Assembly (NCBI GenBank): GCA_964017045.1
Contig: OZ024808.1
Span: 27,234,995 to 27,298,994, forward strand
Length of the DNA stretch: 64,000 nucleotides
From: Omphiscola glabra
Taxonomy: Eukaryota; Mollusca; Gastropoda; Lymnaeidae
Reading direction: 5' to 3'
The translations under genes were made by a program, and so were the position numbers. This document shows, piece by piece, positions 32,120 to 46,600 of this stretch (the stretch's first letter is position 1; the number at the start of each line of letters is the position of its first letter). Below the pieces are notes generated by a model. The model did not search any database, was not told the origin of the DNA, and saw only the letters and a program-made list of their open reading frames with translations.

Positions 32120-35100
32120 CTAATAACCCACCAACCACCATAAGCACAGTCACTCTAACCACCAACCACCATAAACACAGTCAACCTAACCACCAACCAC
32201 CATAAACACAGTCACTCTAACCACCAACCACCATAAGCACAGTCAACCTAACCACCAACCACCATAAACACAGTCACTCTAACCACCAACCACCATAAAC
32301 ACAGTCAACCTAACCACCAACCACCATAAGCACAGTCACTCTAACCACCAACCACCATAAACACAGTCAACCTAACCACCAACCACCATAAACACAGTCA
32401 CTCTAACCACCAACCACCATAAACATAGTCAACCTAACCACCAACCACCATAAGCACAGTCACTCTAACCACCAACCACCATAAACACAGTCACTCTAAC
32501 CACCAACCACCATAGGCACAGTCAACCTAACCACCAACCACCATAAGCACAGTCAACCTAACCACCAACCACCATAAACACAGTCAACCTAACCACCAAC
32601 CACCATAAACACAGTCACTCTAACCACCAACTACCATAAACACAGTCACTCTAACCACCAACCACCATAAACACAGTCACTCTAACCACCAACCACCATA
32701 AGCACAGTCACTCTAACCACCAACCACCATAAACACAGTCACTCTAACCACCAACCACCATAAACACAGTTACTCTAACCACCAACCACCATAAACACAG
32801 TCAACCTAACCACCAACCACCATAAACACAGTTAACCTAACCACCAACCACCATAAGCACAGTCACTCTAACCACCATAAGCACAGTCACTCTAACCACC
32901 ATAAGCACAGTCACTCTAACCACCAACCATCATAAGCACAGTTAACCTAACCACAACCCACCATAAGCACAGTCACTCTAACCACCATAAGCACAGTCAC
33001 TTTAACCACCATAAACACAGTCACTCTAACCACCAACCACCATAAGCACAGACACTCTAACCACCATAAACACAGTCACTCTAACCACCAACCACCATAA
33101 GCACAGTCACTCTAACCAACAACCACCATAAACACAGTTAACCTAACCACCAACCACCATAAACACAGTCAACCTAACCACCAACCACCATAAACACAGT
33201 CACTCTAACCACCAACCACCATAAGCACAGACACTCTAACCACCAACCACAATAAACACAGTTAACCTAACCACCAACCACCATAAACACAGTCAACCTA
33301 ACCACCAACCACCATAAGCACAGTTAACCTAACCACCAACCACCATAAGCACAGTTAACCTAACCACCAACCACCATAAACACAGTCACTCTAACCACCA
33401 ACCACCATAAACACAGTCACTCTAACCACCATAAGCACAGTCACTCTAACCACCATAAACACAGTCACTCTAACCACCAACCACCATAAGCACAGTCACT
33501 CTAACCACCAACCACCATAAACACAGTCAACCTAACCACCAACCACCATAAACACAGTCACTCTAACCACCAACCACCATAAACACAGTCACTCTAACCA
33601 CCAACCACCATAAACACAGTCACTCTAACCACCAACCACCATAAGCACAGTCAACCTAACCACCAACCACCATAAACACAGTCACTCTAACCACCAACCA
33701 CCATAAACACAGTCACTCTAACCACCAACCACCATAAGCACAGTCAACCTAACCACCAAAAACACAGTCACTCTAACCACCAACCACCATAAACACAGTC
33801 ACTCTAACCACCAACCACCATAAGCACAGTCAACCTAACCACCAACCACCATAAACACAGTCACTCTAACCACCAACCACCATAAACACAGTCAACCTAA
33901 CCACCAACCACCATAAGCACAGTCACTCTAACCACCAACCACCATAAGCACAGTCAACCTAACCACCAACCACCATAAGCACAGTCACTCTAACCACCAA
34001 CCACCATAGGCACAGTCAACCTAACCACCAACCACCATAAGCACAGACACTCTAACCACCAACCACCATAAACACAGTCACTCTAACCACCAACCACCAT
34101 AAGCACAGTCACTCTAACCACCAACCACCAACCACCATAGGCACAGTCAACCTAACCACCAACCACCATAAGCACAGACACTCTAACCACCAACCACCAT
34201 AAGCACAGTCACTCTAACCACCAACCACCATACGCACAGTCAACCTAACCACCAACCACCATAAGCACAGTCACTCTAACCACCAACCACCATAAACACA
34301 GTCACTCTAACCACCAACCACCATAAACACAGTCACTCTAACCACCAACCACCATAAACACAGTCAACCTAACCACCAACCACCATAAGCACAGTTAACC
34401 TAACCACCAACCCTCATAAACACAGTCAACCTAACCACCAACCACCATAAACACAGTCAACCTAACCACCAACCACCATAAACACAGTCAACCTAACCAC
34501 CAACCACCATAAACACAGTTAACCTAACCACCAACCACCATAAACACAGTCAACCTAACCACCAACCACCATAAACACAGTCAACCTAACCACCAACCAC
34601 CATAAACACAGTCAACCTAACCACCAACCACCATAAGCAGTCACTCTAACCACCATAAGCACAGTCACTCTAACCACCATAAGCACAGTCACTCTAACCA
34701 CCATAAGCACAGTCACTCTAACCACCATAAACACAGTCACTCTAACCACCAACCACCATAAGCACAGTCACTCTAACCACCAACCACCATAAGCACAGTC
34801 AACCTAACCACCAACCACCATAAGCACAGTCACTCTAACCACCAACCACCATAAACACAGTCACTCTAACCACCAACTACCATAAACACAGTCACTCTAA
34901 CCACCAACCACCATAAACACAGTCACTCTAACCACCAACCACCATAAGCACAGTCACTCTAACCACCAACCACCATAAACACAGTCAACCTAACCACCAA
35001 CCACCATAAACACAGTTAACCTAACCACCATAAGCACAGTCACTCTAACCACCATAAGCACAGTCACTCTAACCACCATAAACACAGTCACTCTAACCAC

Positions 35101-38100
35101 CAACCACCATAAGCACAGTCACTCTAACCACCAACCACCATAAGCACAGTCAACCTAACCACCAACCACCATAAGCACAGTCACTCTAACCACCAACCAC
35201 CATAAACACAGTCACTCTAACCACCAACTACCATAAACACAGTCACTTTAACCACCAACCACCATAAACACAGTCACTCTAACCACCAACCACCATAAGC
35301 ACAGTCACTCTAACCACCAACCACCATAAACACAGTCACTCTAACCACCAACCACCACAAACACAGTCACTCTAACCACCAACCACCATAAACACAGTCA
35401 ACCTAACCACCAACCACCATAAACACAGTTAACCTAACCACCAACCACCATAAGCACAGTCACTCTAACCACCATAAGCACAGTCACTCTAACCACCATA
35501 AGCACAGTCACTCTAACCACCAACCACCATAAGCACAGACACTCTAACCACCATAAACACAGTCACTCTAACCACCAACCACCATAAGCACAGTCACTCT
35601 AACCACCAACCACCATAAACACAGTTAACCTAACCACCAACCACCATAAACACAGTCAACCTAACCACCAACCACCATAAACACAGTCACTCTAACCACC
35701 AACCACCATAAGCACAGTCACTCTAACCACCAACCACCATAAACACAGTCACTCTAACCACCAACCACCATAAGCACAGACACTCTAACCACCAACCACA
35801 ATAAACACAGTTAACCTAACCACCAACCACCATAAACACAGTCAACCTAACCACCAACCACCATAAGCACAGTTAACCTAACCACCAACCACCATAAGCA
35901 CAGTTAACCTAACCACCAACCACCATAAACACAGTCACTCTAACCACCAACCACCATAAACACATTCACTCTAACCACCATAAACACAGTCACTCTAACC
36001 ACCAACCACCATAAGCACAGTCACTCTAACCACCAACCACCATAAACACAGTCAACCTAACCACCAACCACCATAAGCACAGTCACTCTAACCACCAACC
36101 ACCATAAGCACAGTCAACCTAACCACCAACCACCATAAGCACAGTCACTCTAACCACCAACCACCATAGGCACAGTCAACCAAACCACCAACCACCATAA
36201 GCACAGACACTCTAACCACCAACCACCATAGGCACAGTCAACCTAACCACCAACCACCATAAGCACAGTCACTCTAACCACCAACCACCATAAACACAGT
36301 CACTCTAACCACCAACCACCATAAACACAGTCACTCTAACCACCAAAAACACAGTCACTCTAACCACCAACCACCATAAGCACAGACACTCTAACCACCA
36401 ACCACAATAAACACAGTTAACCTAACCACCAACCACCATAAACACAGTCAACCTAACCACCAACCACCATAAGCACAGTTAACCTAACCACCAACCACCA
36501 TAAGCACAGTTAACCTAACCACCAACCACCATAAACACAGTCACTCTAACCACCAACCACCATAAACACAGTCACTCTAACCACCATAAGCACAGTCACT
36601 CTAACCACCATAAACACAGTCACTCTAACCACCAACCACCATAAGCACAGTCACTCTAACCACCAACCACCATAAACACAGTCAACCTAACCACCAACCA
36701 CCATAAACACAGTCACTCTAACCACCAACCACCATAAACACAGTCACTCTAACCACCAACCACCATAAACACAGTCACTCTAACCACCAACCACCATAAG
36801 CACAGTCAACCTAACCACCAACCACCATAAACACAGTCACTCTAACCACCAACCACCATAAACACAGTCACTCTAACCACCAACCACCATAAGCACAGTC
36901 AACCTAACCACCAACCACCATAAACAAAGTCACTCTAACCACCAACCACCATAAACACAGTCACTCTAACCACCAACCACCATAAGCACAGTCAACCTAA
37001 CCACCAACCACCATAAACACAGTCACTCTAACCACCATAAGCACAGACACTCTAACCACCAACCACCATAGGCACAGTCAACCTAACCACCAACCACCAT
37101 AAGCACAGTCAACCTAACCACCAACCACCATAAGCACAGACACTCTAACCACCAACCACCATAAGCACAGTTAACCTAACCACCAACCACCATAAGCACA
37201 GTCACTCTAACCACCAACCACCATAAACACAGTCACTCTAACCACCAACCACCATAAACACAGTCACTCTAACCACCAACCACCATAAACACAGTCAACC
37301 TAAACACCAACCACCATAAACACAGACAACCTAACCACCAACCACCATAAACACAGTCAACCTAACCACCAACCACCATAGGCACAGTCAACCTAACCAC
37401 CAACCACCATAAGCACAGTCACTCTAACCACCAACCACCATAAACACAGTCACTCTAACCACCAACCACCATAAACACAGTCACCTTAACCACCAACCAC
37501 CATAAACACAGTCAACCTAACCACCAACCACCATAAACACAGTCAACCTTACCACCAACCACCATAGGCACAGTCAACCTAACCACCAACCACTATAAGC
37601 ACAGTCACTCTAACCACCAACCACCATAAACACAGTCACTCTAACCACCAACCACCATAAACACAGTCACTCTAACCACCAACCACCATAAACACAGTCA
37701 ACCTAACCACCAACCACCATAAGCACAGTTAACCTAACCACCAACCACCATAAACACAGTCAACCTAACCACCAACCACCATAAACACAGTTAACCTAAC
37801 CACCAACCACCATAAGCACAGTCACTCTAACCACCATAAGCACAGTCACTCTAACCACCATAAGCACAGTCACTCTAACCACCAACCACCATAAGCACAG
37901 TCACTCTAACCACCAACCACCATAAGCACAGTCAACCTAACCACCAACCACCATAAGCACAGTCACTCTAACCACCAACCACCATAGGCACAGTCACTCT
38001 AACCACCAACCACCATAAACACAGTCACTCTAACCACCAACCACCATAAACACAGTCACTCTAACCACCAACCACCATAAACACAGTCAACCTAACCACC

Positions 38101-39945
38101 AACCACCATAAACACAGTCAACCTAACCACCAACCACCATAAACACAATTAACCTAACCACCAACCACCATAAACACAGTCACTCTAACCACCAACCACC
38201 ATAAACACAGTCACTCTAACCACCAACCACCATAAACACAGTCACTCTAACCACCAACCACCATAAACACAGTCACTCTAACCACCAACCACCATAAGCA
38301 CAGTCAACCTAACCACCAACCACCATAAACACAGTCACTCTAACCACCAACCACCATAAGCACAGTCAACCTAACCACCAACCACCATAAGCACAGTCAA
38401 CCTAACCACCAACCACCATAAACACAGTTAACCTAACCACCAAAAACACAGTCACTCTAACCACCAACCACCATAAACACAGTCACTCTAACCACCAACC
38501 ACCATAAACACAGTCACTTTAACCACCAACCACCATAAACACAGTCAACCTAACCACCATAAACACAGTCACTCTAACCACCAACCACCATAAGCACAGT
38601 CACTCTAACCACCAACCACCATAAACACAGTCACTCTAACCACCAACCACCATAAACACAGTCAACCTAACCACCAACCACCATAAACACAGTCAACCTA
38701 ACCACCAACCACCATAAACACAGTCAACCTAACCACCAACCACCATAAACACAGTTAACCTAACCACCAACCACCATAAACACAGTCAACCTAACCACCA
38801 ACCACCATAAGCACAGTCACTCTAACCACCAACCACCATAAACACAGTTAACCTAACCACCAACCACCATAAGCACAGTCAACCTAACCACCATAAGCAC
38901 AGTCACTCTAACCACCATAAGCACAGTCACTCTAACCACCAACCACCATAAGCACAGACACTCTAACCACCATAAACACAGTCACTCTAACCACCATAGC
39001 CACAGTCAACCTAACCATCAACCACCATAAACAGTCACTCTAACCACCAACCACCATAGGCACAGTCACTCTAACCACCAACCACCATAGGCACAGTCAC
39101 TCTAACCACCAACCACCATAGGCACAGTCACTCTAACCACCATAAACACAGTCACTCTAACCACCAACCACCATAAACACAGTCACTCTAACCACCATAA
39201 ACACAGTCACTCTAATCACCAACCACCTTAAACACAGTCACTCTAACCACCAACCACCATAAGTACAGTCACTCTAACCACCAACCACCATAAGCACAGT
39301 CACTCTAACCACCAACCACCATAAACACAGTCACTCTAACCACCAACCACCATAAACACAGTCACTCTAACCACCAACCACCATAAACACAGTCACCCTA
39401 ACCACCAAAGGCACAGTCACTCTAACCACCAACCACCATAAACACAGTCACTCTAACCACCAACCACCATAAACACAGTCACTCTAATCACCAACCACCA
39501 TAAACACAGTCACTCTAACCACCAACCACCATAGGCACAGTCACTCTAACCACCAACCACCATAAACACAGTCACTCTAACCACCAACCACCATAAGCAC
39601 AGTCACTCTAACCACCAACCACCATAAACACAGTCACTCTAACCACCAACCACCATAAACACAGTCACTCTAACCACCAACCACCATAAACACAGTCACT
39701 CTAACCACCAACCACCATAAACACAGTCACTCTAACCACCAACCACCATAGGCACAGTCACTCTAACCACCAACCACCATAAACACAGTCACTCTAACCA
39801 CCAACCACCATAAACACAGTCACTCTAACCACCATAAACACAGTCACTCTAATCACCAACCACCTTAAACACAGTCACTCTAACCACCAACCACCATAAG
39901 TACAGTCACTCTAACCACCAACCACCATAAACACAGTCACTCTAT
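32120..39945. repeat. 7.8-kb minisatellite, 31-bp unit, about 250 copies
   Basis: The unit is accaccaaccaccataaaca plus cagtcactcta, with alternations taaac/taagc/taggc and cactcta/caaccta/taaccta. A 24-bp form lacks one accacca. Rare variants tag segmental duplications: accacaataaacacagttaa occurs at about 33246, 35795 and 36401, each inside the same order of neighbouring variants. The unit length is not a multiple of three and no frame stays open. Confidence 0.98.
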
Positions 39946-39977
39946 GACTTCAGTGTTTTATTGCAAACAGCCCATCA

Positions 39978-40127
39978 TAGTGTTTTGAACATATACAGTG
40001 TTTTGAACATATACAGTGTTTTGAACATATACAGTGTTTTGAACATATACAGTGTTTTGAACATATACAGTGTTTTGAACATATACAGTGTTTTGAACAT
40101 ATACAGTGTTTTGAACATATACAGTAT
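39978..40127. repeat. 18-bp minisatellite, 8 perfect copies
   Basis: The unit is tgttttgaacatatacag. Perfect copies indicate recent expansion. Frames of 66-69 codons across it on both strands are artefacts of a unit divisible by three. Confidence 0.97.
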
Positions 40128-40254
40128 ATGGGAAGGAGTGAATGGGAAGAAAAGACATTGTTTTAAGTAAATGATTGTATTATTTATAAACTCCTATAAT
40201 TTGGCAAGCATCTCAAAGGCTACAGCTTTTTCATTAGTTAAGTACCCATTTCGT

Positions 40255-41010
40255 GCTGCCCAGTCATGCTGCTGAATTCGTTGTTGCCAAGTCATGCAGG
40301 TTACTTTGTTGCTGCCCAGTCATGCTGCCGACTTTGTTGTTGCCAAGTTATGATGCTGACTTCGTTGCTACCGAATAATGCTGATGACTTTGGTGCTGCC
40401 TAAACATGATGCTGACTTTGTTTCTACCCAGTCATGCTGCTGACTTTGTCTGTACTCAGTCATGCTGCTGACTTTGTCTCTACCTAGTCATGATGCTGAC
40501 TTTGTCTCTACCTAGTCATGATGCTGACTTTGTCTCTACCCAGTCATGCTGCTGACTTTGTCTCTACCTAGTCATGATGCTGACTTTGTCTCTACCCAGT
40601 CATGCTGCTGACTTTGTCTCTACCCAGTCATGCTGCTGACTTTGTCTCTACCCAGTCATGCTGCTGACTTTGTCTCTACCCAGTCATACTGCTGACTTTG
40701 TCTCTACCCAGTCATGATGCTGACTTTGTCTCTACCCAGTCATGATGCTGACTTTGTCTCTACCCAGTCATGCTGCTGACTTTGTCTCTACCCAGTCATG
40801 ATGCTGACTTTGTCTCTACCCAGTCATACTGCTGACTTTGTCTCTACCCAGTCATGATGCTGACTTTGTCTCTACCCAGTCATGCTGCTGACTTTGTTTC
40901 TACCCAGTCAAGCTGCTGACTTTGTTTCTACCCAGTCATACTGCTGACTTTGTCTCTACCCAGTCAAGCTGCTGACTTTGTTTCTACCCAGTCATGCTGC
41001 TGACAAGTCA
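40255..41010. repeat. 28-bp minisatellite, about 27 copies
   Basis: The unit is gctgactttgtctctaccca plus gtcatgct, with atgatgct and atactgct variants. The left edge (40255-40440) is diverged and has an irregular period (gttgctgcccagtcatgct). Confidence 0.96.
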
Positions 41011-41343
41011 TGTTGCTGATGTCGTAGGCATTTTTCGCTATTTCCTCAGTACCAGTTTCAGATAATAATAAGGGCTCAAATCATAATGCGAATTTAAGAG
41101 ACCTTGAGTTCAAATGATATCTCTCCATCTTTAAGTTTTCATCTGCACGACTTGTACCAGTACTTTACATTCATAACTTGTACCAGTACTTTACATTCTG
41201 TAAGAAAAAAAAGTAAGGAAAATGTAATAACATATAGATGACACAGTACCTACTGCCCTTACTGTAACTACTGCCCATGATAGCAATGTATAAATATTAC
41301 AAGAAATCGCTGACCGGCGTTGAAAAAATTGACCAAGTACAAA

Positions 41344-41414
41344 CAGTGGCGTAGCTAGTGATGGTGTCTCGTGGTGCGGTCCGCATCCCCCCCCCCCTCC
41401 CAGCTTCGCCACTG
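41344..41414. mobile_element. hAT-like MITE, 71 bp, with perfect 8-bp TSD
   Basis: Termini cagtggcgtagctag and, inverted, cagtggcgaagctgg. The flanking 8-mers agtacaaa (41336-41343) and agtacaaa (41415-41422) are identical. It is an extremely short element, little more than two ends around a C10 run, and crosses two spurious minus-strand frames. Confidence 0.93.
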
Positions 41415-41681
41415 AGTACAAAAACTTCTCCAAAGCAATATAAACCAGTAGGCGATAAAAGAATTGGATAATGGGTAAAATTGGGGTTCCCTGGTCTTGA
41501 GACATTAGTACAGTCTTGGGGTCCTTGACCTTGTGACATGGGGACAGTTTGATGGTCCTAGACAACGTGATTACTCGTCTATAATACATCTAAGACAATG
41601 TGATGACGAAGGCTGTTTAATCAAAAGTATCTGAAATTGATATTTGTTTTAAAAAATGAATGCAAAATTTGTAATCATTAT

Positions 41682-43872
41682 TTGGTGGTGTTATCATTAT
41701 TTGGTGGTGTTATCATTATTTGGTGGTGTTATCATCATTTGGTGGTGTTATCATCATTTGGTGGTGTTATCATCATTTGGTGGTGTTATCATCATTTGGT
41801 GGTGTTATCATCATTTGGTGGTGTTATCATCATTTGGTGGTGTTATCATCATTTGGTGGTGTTATCATCATTTGGTGGTGTTATCATCATTTGGTGGCGT
41901 TATCATCATTTGGTGGCGTTATCATCATTTGGTGGTGTTATCATCATTTGGTGGTGTTATCATCATTTGGTGGTGTTATCATCATTTGGTGGCGTTATCA
42001 TCATTTGGTGGCGTTATCATCATTTGGTGGCGTTATCATCATTTGGTGGTGTTATCATCATTTGGTGGTGTTATCATCATTTGGTGGTGTTATCATCATT
42101 TGGTGGTGTTATCATCATATGGTGGTGTTATCATCACTTGGTGGTGTTATCATCACTTGTTGGTGTTATCATCATTGGTGGTGTTATCATCACTTGGTGG
42201 TGTTATCATCACTTGGTGGTGTTATCATCACTTGGTGGTGTTATCATCACTTGGTGGTGTTATCATCACTTGGTGGTGTTATCATCACTTGGTGGTGTTA
42301 TCATCACTTGGTGGTGTTATCATCACTTGGTGGTGTTATCATCACTTGGTGGTGTTATCATCACTTGGTGGTGTTATCATCACTTGGTGGTGTTATCATC
42401 ACTTGGTGGTGTTATCATCACTTGGTGGTGTTATCATCACTTGGTGGTGTTATCATCACTTGGTGGTGTTATCATCACTTGGTGGTGTTATCATCACTTG
42501 GTGGTGTTATCATCACTTGGTGGTGTTATCATCACTTGGTGGTGTTATCATCACTTGGTGGTGTTATCATCACTTGGTGGTGTTATCATCACTTGGTTGT
42601 GTTATCATCACTTGGTTGTGTTATCATCACTTGGTTGTGTTATCATCACTTGGTTGTGTTATCATCACTTGGTGGTGTTATCATCACTTGGTGGTGTTAT
42701 CATCACTTGGTGGTGTTATCATCATTGGTGGTGTTATCATCACTTGGTGGTGTTATCATCACTTGGTGGTGTTATCATCACTTGGTGGTGTTATCATCAC
42801 TTGGTGGTGTTATCATCACTTGGTGGTGTTATCATCACTTGGTGGTGTTATCATCACTTGGTTGTGTTATCATCACTTGGTTGTGTTATCATCACTTGGT
42901 TGTGTTATCATCACTTGGTGGTGTTATCATCACTTGGTGGTGTTATCATCACTTGGTGGTGTTATCATCATTGGTGGTGTTATCATCACTTGGTGGTGTT
43001 ATCATCACTTGGTGGTGTTATCATCACTTGGTGGTGTTATCATCACTTGGTGGTGTTATCATCACTTGGTGGTGTTATCATCACTTGGTGGTGTTATCAT
43101 CACTTGGTGGTGTTATCATCACTTGGTGGTGTTATCATCACTTGGTTGTGTTATCATCACTTGGTTGTGTTATCATCACTTGGTTGTGTTATCATCACTT
43201 GGTTGTGTTATCATCACTTGGTTGTGTTATCATCACTTGGTTGTGTTATCATCACTTGGTTGTGTTATCATCACTTGGTTGTGTTATCATCACTTGATTG
43301 TGTTATCATCACTTGATTGTGTTATCATCACTTGATTGTGTTATCATCACTTGATTGTGTTATCATCACTTGATTGTGTTATCATCACTTGATTGTGTTA
43401 TCATCACTTGATTGTGTTATCATCACTTGATTGTGTTATCATCACTTGATTGTGTTATCATCACTTGATTGTGTTATCATCACTTGATTGTGTTATCATC
43501 ACTTGATTGTGTTATCATCACTTGATTGTGTTATCATCACTTGATTGTGTTATCATCACTTGATTGTGTTATCATCACTTGATTGTGTTATCATCACTTG
43601 ATTGTGTTATCATCACTTGATTGTGTTATCATCACTTGATTGTGTTATCATCACTTGATTGTGTTATCATCACTTGATTGTGTTATCATCACTTGATTGT
43701 GTTATCATCACTTGATTGTGTTATCATCACTTGATTGTGTTATCATCACTTGATTGTGTTATCATCACTTGATTGTGTTATCATCACTTGATTGTGTTAT
43801 CATCACTTGATTGTGTTATCATCACTTGATTGTGTTATCATCACTTGATTGTGTTATCATCACTTGGTTATT
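41682..43872. repeat. 19-bp minisatellite, about 115 copies, with ordered variant blocks
   Basis: The unit is ttatcatcacttggtggtg. From left to right the dominant form changes in steps: catttggtggtg (to about 42120), cacttggtggtg (to about 42590), alternating with cacttggttgtg (42590-43280), and finally uniform cacttgattgtg (43290-43860). A shorter catt ggtggtg form marks a block repeated near 42170, 42722 and 42967. Three 525-559-codon frames exist only because the 19-bp period cycles through all frames without stops. Confidence 0.98.
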
Positions 43873-43965
43873 GTTTAGCAGTTGTTAATGACACGATTGA
43901 CTTCGCATTTCTTTCGTTCAATTTCTGTAACACTTACTTAGTGAAAAAATCCGCCAAGGCGGGTC

Positions 43966-44318
43966 CCTAGCCCGGCTGGAAAGGTATGAGGGTTGGCGTG
44001 AGGCCATGGCCGGTCCCTAGCCCGGCTGGAAAGAGTTGAGGGTTGGCATGAGGCCATGACCGGTCGCTAGCCCGGCTGGAAAGGGTTGAGGGTTGGCATG
44101 AGGCCATGACCGGTCCCAAGCCCGGGTGGAAAGAGTTGAGGGTTGGCGTGAGTCCATGACCAGTCCCAAGCCCGGCTGGAAAGGGTTGAGGGTTGGCATC
44201 AGGCCATGACCGGTCCCAAGCCCGGCTGGAAAGGGCTGAGGGTTGGCTTGAGGCCATGACCGGCCCCAAGCCCGGTTGGAAAGGGTTGAGGGTTGTCGTG
44301 AGGCCAGCTACCGCACCG
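43966..44318. repeat. 50-bp minisatellite, 7 copies
   Basis: The unit starts cccggctggaaagggttgag followed by ggttggcatgaggccatgac and cggtcccaag. Copy starts at 43971, 44021, 44071 and 44121 confirm the period. GC-rich. Confidence 0.96.
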
Positions 44319-44514
44319 GTAAAAAACACCACAGAAACGTCAACGAGAATTTTTAAAAAATATTAAATTCATCCCTGATAAGAGAGGGATCTACTTCCCC
44401 AGAAAAGGTTACGAAGCCCTGCAGACAAAACCAGATTTTACTGGAAGCCTCCTTTCAAAGACATCATAAATAAAAGATGGAGGTGGGTAGGGCAAAGTGC
44501 CCGCGAACCCCAAG

Positions 44515-44602
44515 ATAGCATCACCAGACAATCCCTAGCATCACCAGACAATCCCTAGCATCACCAGACAATCCCTAGCATCACCAGATAATCCCTAGCA
44601 TG
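44515..44602. repeat. 20-bp repeat, 4 copies
   Basis: The unit is agcatcaccagacaatccct, with one change (agataa) in the last copy. Confidence 0.95.
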
Positions 44603-44688
44603 GAATCCACAGGGGAAAATGAAAGAGTTTCAGGAAAATGCCAACAGCCTGCCCCAGCGACCCTTAGTGGAAACGTAGTCGTTGAAAA

Positions 44689-44843
44689 CAGGGGCGTAGT
44701 AAGGGTTGTGGAGGGGGGTGTACCTTTGTTATACGTAGGGGTGGCTTTTTCGACCCACTGCTTAGGCTTTTTTTTTTTGGTGGGAGGGCGGAAAAAAAAT
44801 GATCGGTTCACCACGGGCTTCACTATCCTTAGCTACGCCCCTG
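44689..44843. mobile_element. hAT-like MITE, 155 bp
   Basis: Termini caggggcgtag and its exact inverse ctacgcccctg, extended by taagg/ccttag. The flanking 8-mers gttgaaaa and gttcatac match at five of eight positions. It contains A/T and G runs. Confidence 0.83.
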
Positions 44844-46600
44844 GTTCATACTTTGTGTTTTTGAAGAGGGATATTCGGCCCCCCCCCCCCCCCCCCCAAC
44901 AATAAATACCGCTAGCTTAAACTTAAAAGCCCTCGTTCACAACGCCTAAGTCAAATATTAATTTTAAAAATTGATACCGGTGCACGTTACAAGCGTATTC
45001 CAACAAAATAAACGAAGTGACGTGTAAGACGGGGAAAGCCCGAAAGATAACTGACAATATCATAGTGGGAATTTCTGGTCTTGGTTATAAACGAACAGAA
45101 AGATAGAAACGGATTCTATCAGCACGGGAAACGTATCGCCACGGGTGCAGTTCTACATTACCGAAACTTACGGAGCCGACATTTTATGGCATGGTACAGG
45201 TAGACGTTCAGAAGATCACCGATACGCGCCGTCTAAATAAAGAGATATATCAGCTAGAAAGTAACTTTTTTTTTTTGTCTGGCAGCACAGTTTGATATGG
45301 AACCACTATCCGGTACTTAAGATGATCAATCGGATGTGCTAGCGTTGCCGACAACGTCAAACGGCGCAGATTGACGTCAAGACACGTCAATTTCAATCCG
45401 TGGCACGCAAACATGTACGTCAACGTATTACAAAATTACAGGTTTTGCTGAAATTCAAATAATTGTTGCACCCCAGCGAATAATTCTAAATATTTTTTTC
45501 CAATCTATTTTAAAATTCTTAGACTATGTATGACACGATAATTGTGTAAAATGTTAAAGGGGTCATGCGAAATGCCACGCCAGCCTTACTTATAGCGATA
45601 CGGTGGTAAAATATTTTTAGAAGTCTAGTATCGAGTGCAGAGAACGAAAAATTAAATTCACGATTACGATTTCATGTACCGGTAACGAAATGATAGTAGT
45701 AGTGTGGTAGTAGCGAAATGACTTTGTGTTTACTTTAAGAAGAAAACAAAACAAAAGTAATCATGGATGATTTAAAATTCGAAACGTATTTTTCTTTACA
45801 TTAAAATGTCTTCTTTTTTTTTTTTAATTTGATCTGAATCATAATAGATTTTTAAAGAGATATGACGTCATGCAGTTCTGCTGTCTCGTGTGGTTCGCTG
45901 GCTGCTAATCCGACGAATCGGTCATCCTTGCTAAAATAAAAGCTGTTCTTAAACTGATTGTTCTTTTATGATTTATCTTGTACAATTTAGTAGTAGTAGT
46001 AGTAGTGATCGGGGGAAATAACTACGATTCTAAAGTGTGTCAATGCAACTAACTCTTCGACATTTCTTTTTTTTTTTTTTTTTTTAAACATCTCATTTTA
46101 AAAAATACGGTAGATTTTAATTTTTAAAACAAAAAAATGACAACAAAATCAAGTTTGTGTTTGAAATTTTGTATATAAAAGTTGACCTGGAATATGTTTA
46201 CCAATATCTGTTGCACTGTGTTGCGTTGCGTTGCGTTGTCTTGCAATAATTAAAGTGTAGCCGCAAAGATTGAGTCACTAGAATATGAGACAGGGCCCGA
46301 GTACGAGTACAGCATACTGTAGCAATGCGATGGTTCAGTTTGTGAGCTTTTGACAAATTTCGATTGGCCCAAATATGTTTTAAAAGATTCTCTTCATCAA
46401 GCAGGGGTTTGGTCTCCGGTGGACATAGAAGCGTTTAAGAGCCACGTTTTTGGATGTTAAATGTTGTGATCAAGGTATTAGGTCAATGATGCTGGTAAGC
46501 ACTGGTTGCAAAATTAAATCTGTTACCAAACTTCAGCACAGTGGTATGAATATCTACGCGAATAATAATAGTCCAAATCTGTGAGGGGGTCGAGCTTAAT
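44844..46600. other. Unassigned AT-rich DNA with homopolymer runs
   Basis: Contains a C19-type run at about 44879-44897, poly-T tracts at about 45815 and 46066, TAG/GTAGT microsatellites near 45692 and 45990 and a short gttgc repeat near 46220. A few TGACGTCA-like sites lie at 45360-45390 and 45866. No gene supported. Confidence 0.45.

Noticed and set aside
32120..39945. CRISPR-like regular repeat
   Set aside because: There are no unique spacers between repeats, the units are contiguous, and the genome is eukaryotic.
41637..43335. Three overlapping 525-559-codon open frames rich in H, W, V and L
   Set aside because: They are one 19-bp array read in three frames. The peptide is the same repeat shifted, with no homology or start context.
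44581..44905. Open frames of 80-101 codons on both strands
   Set aside because: They span a MITE and homopolymer runs.
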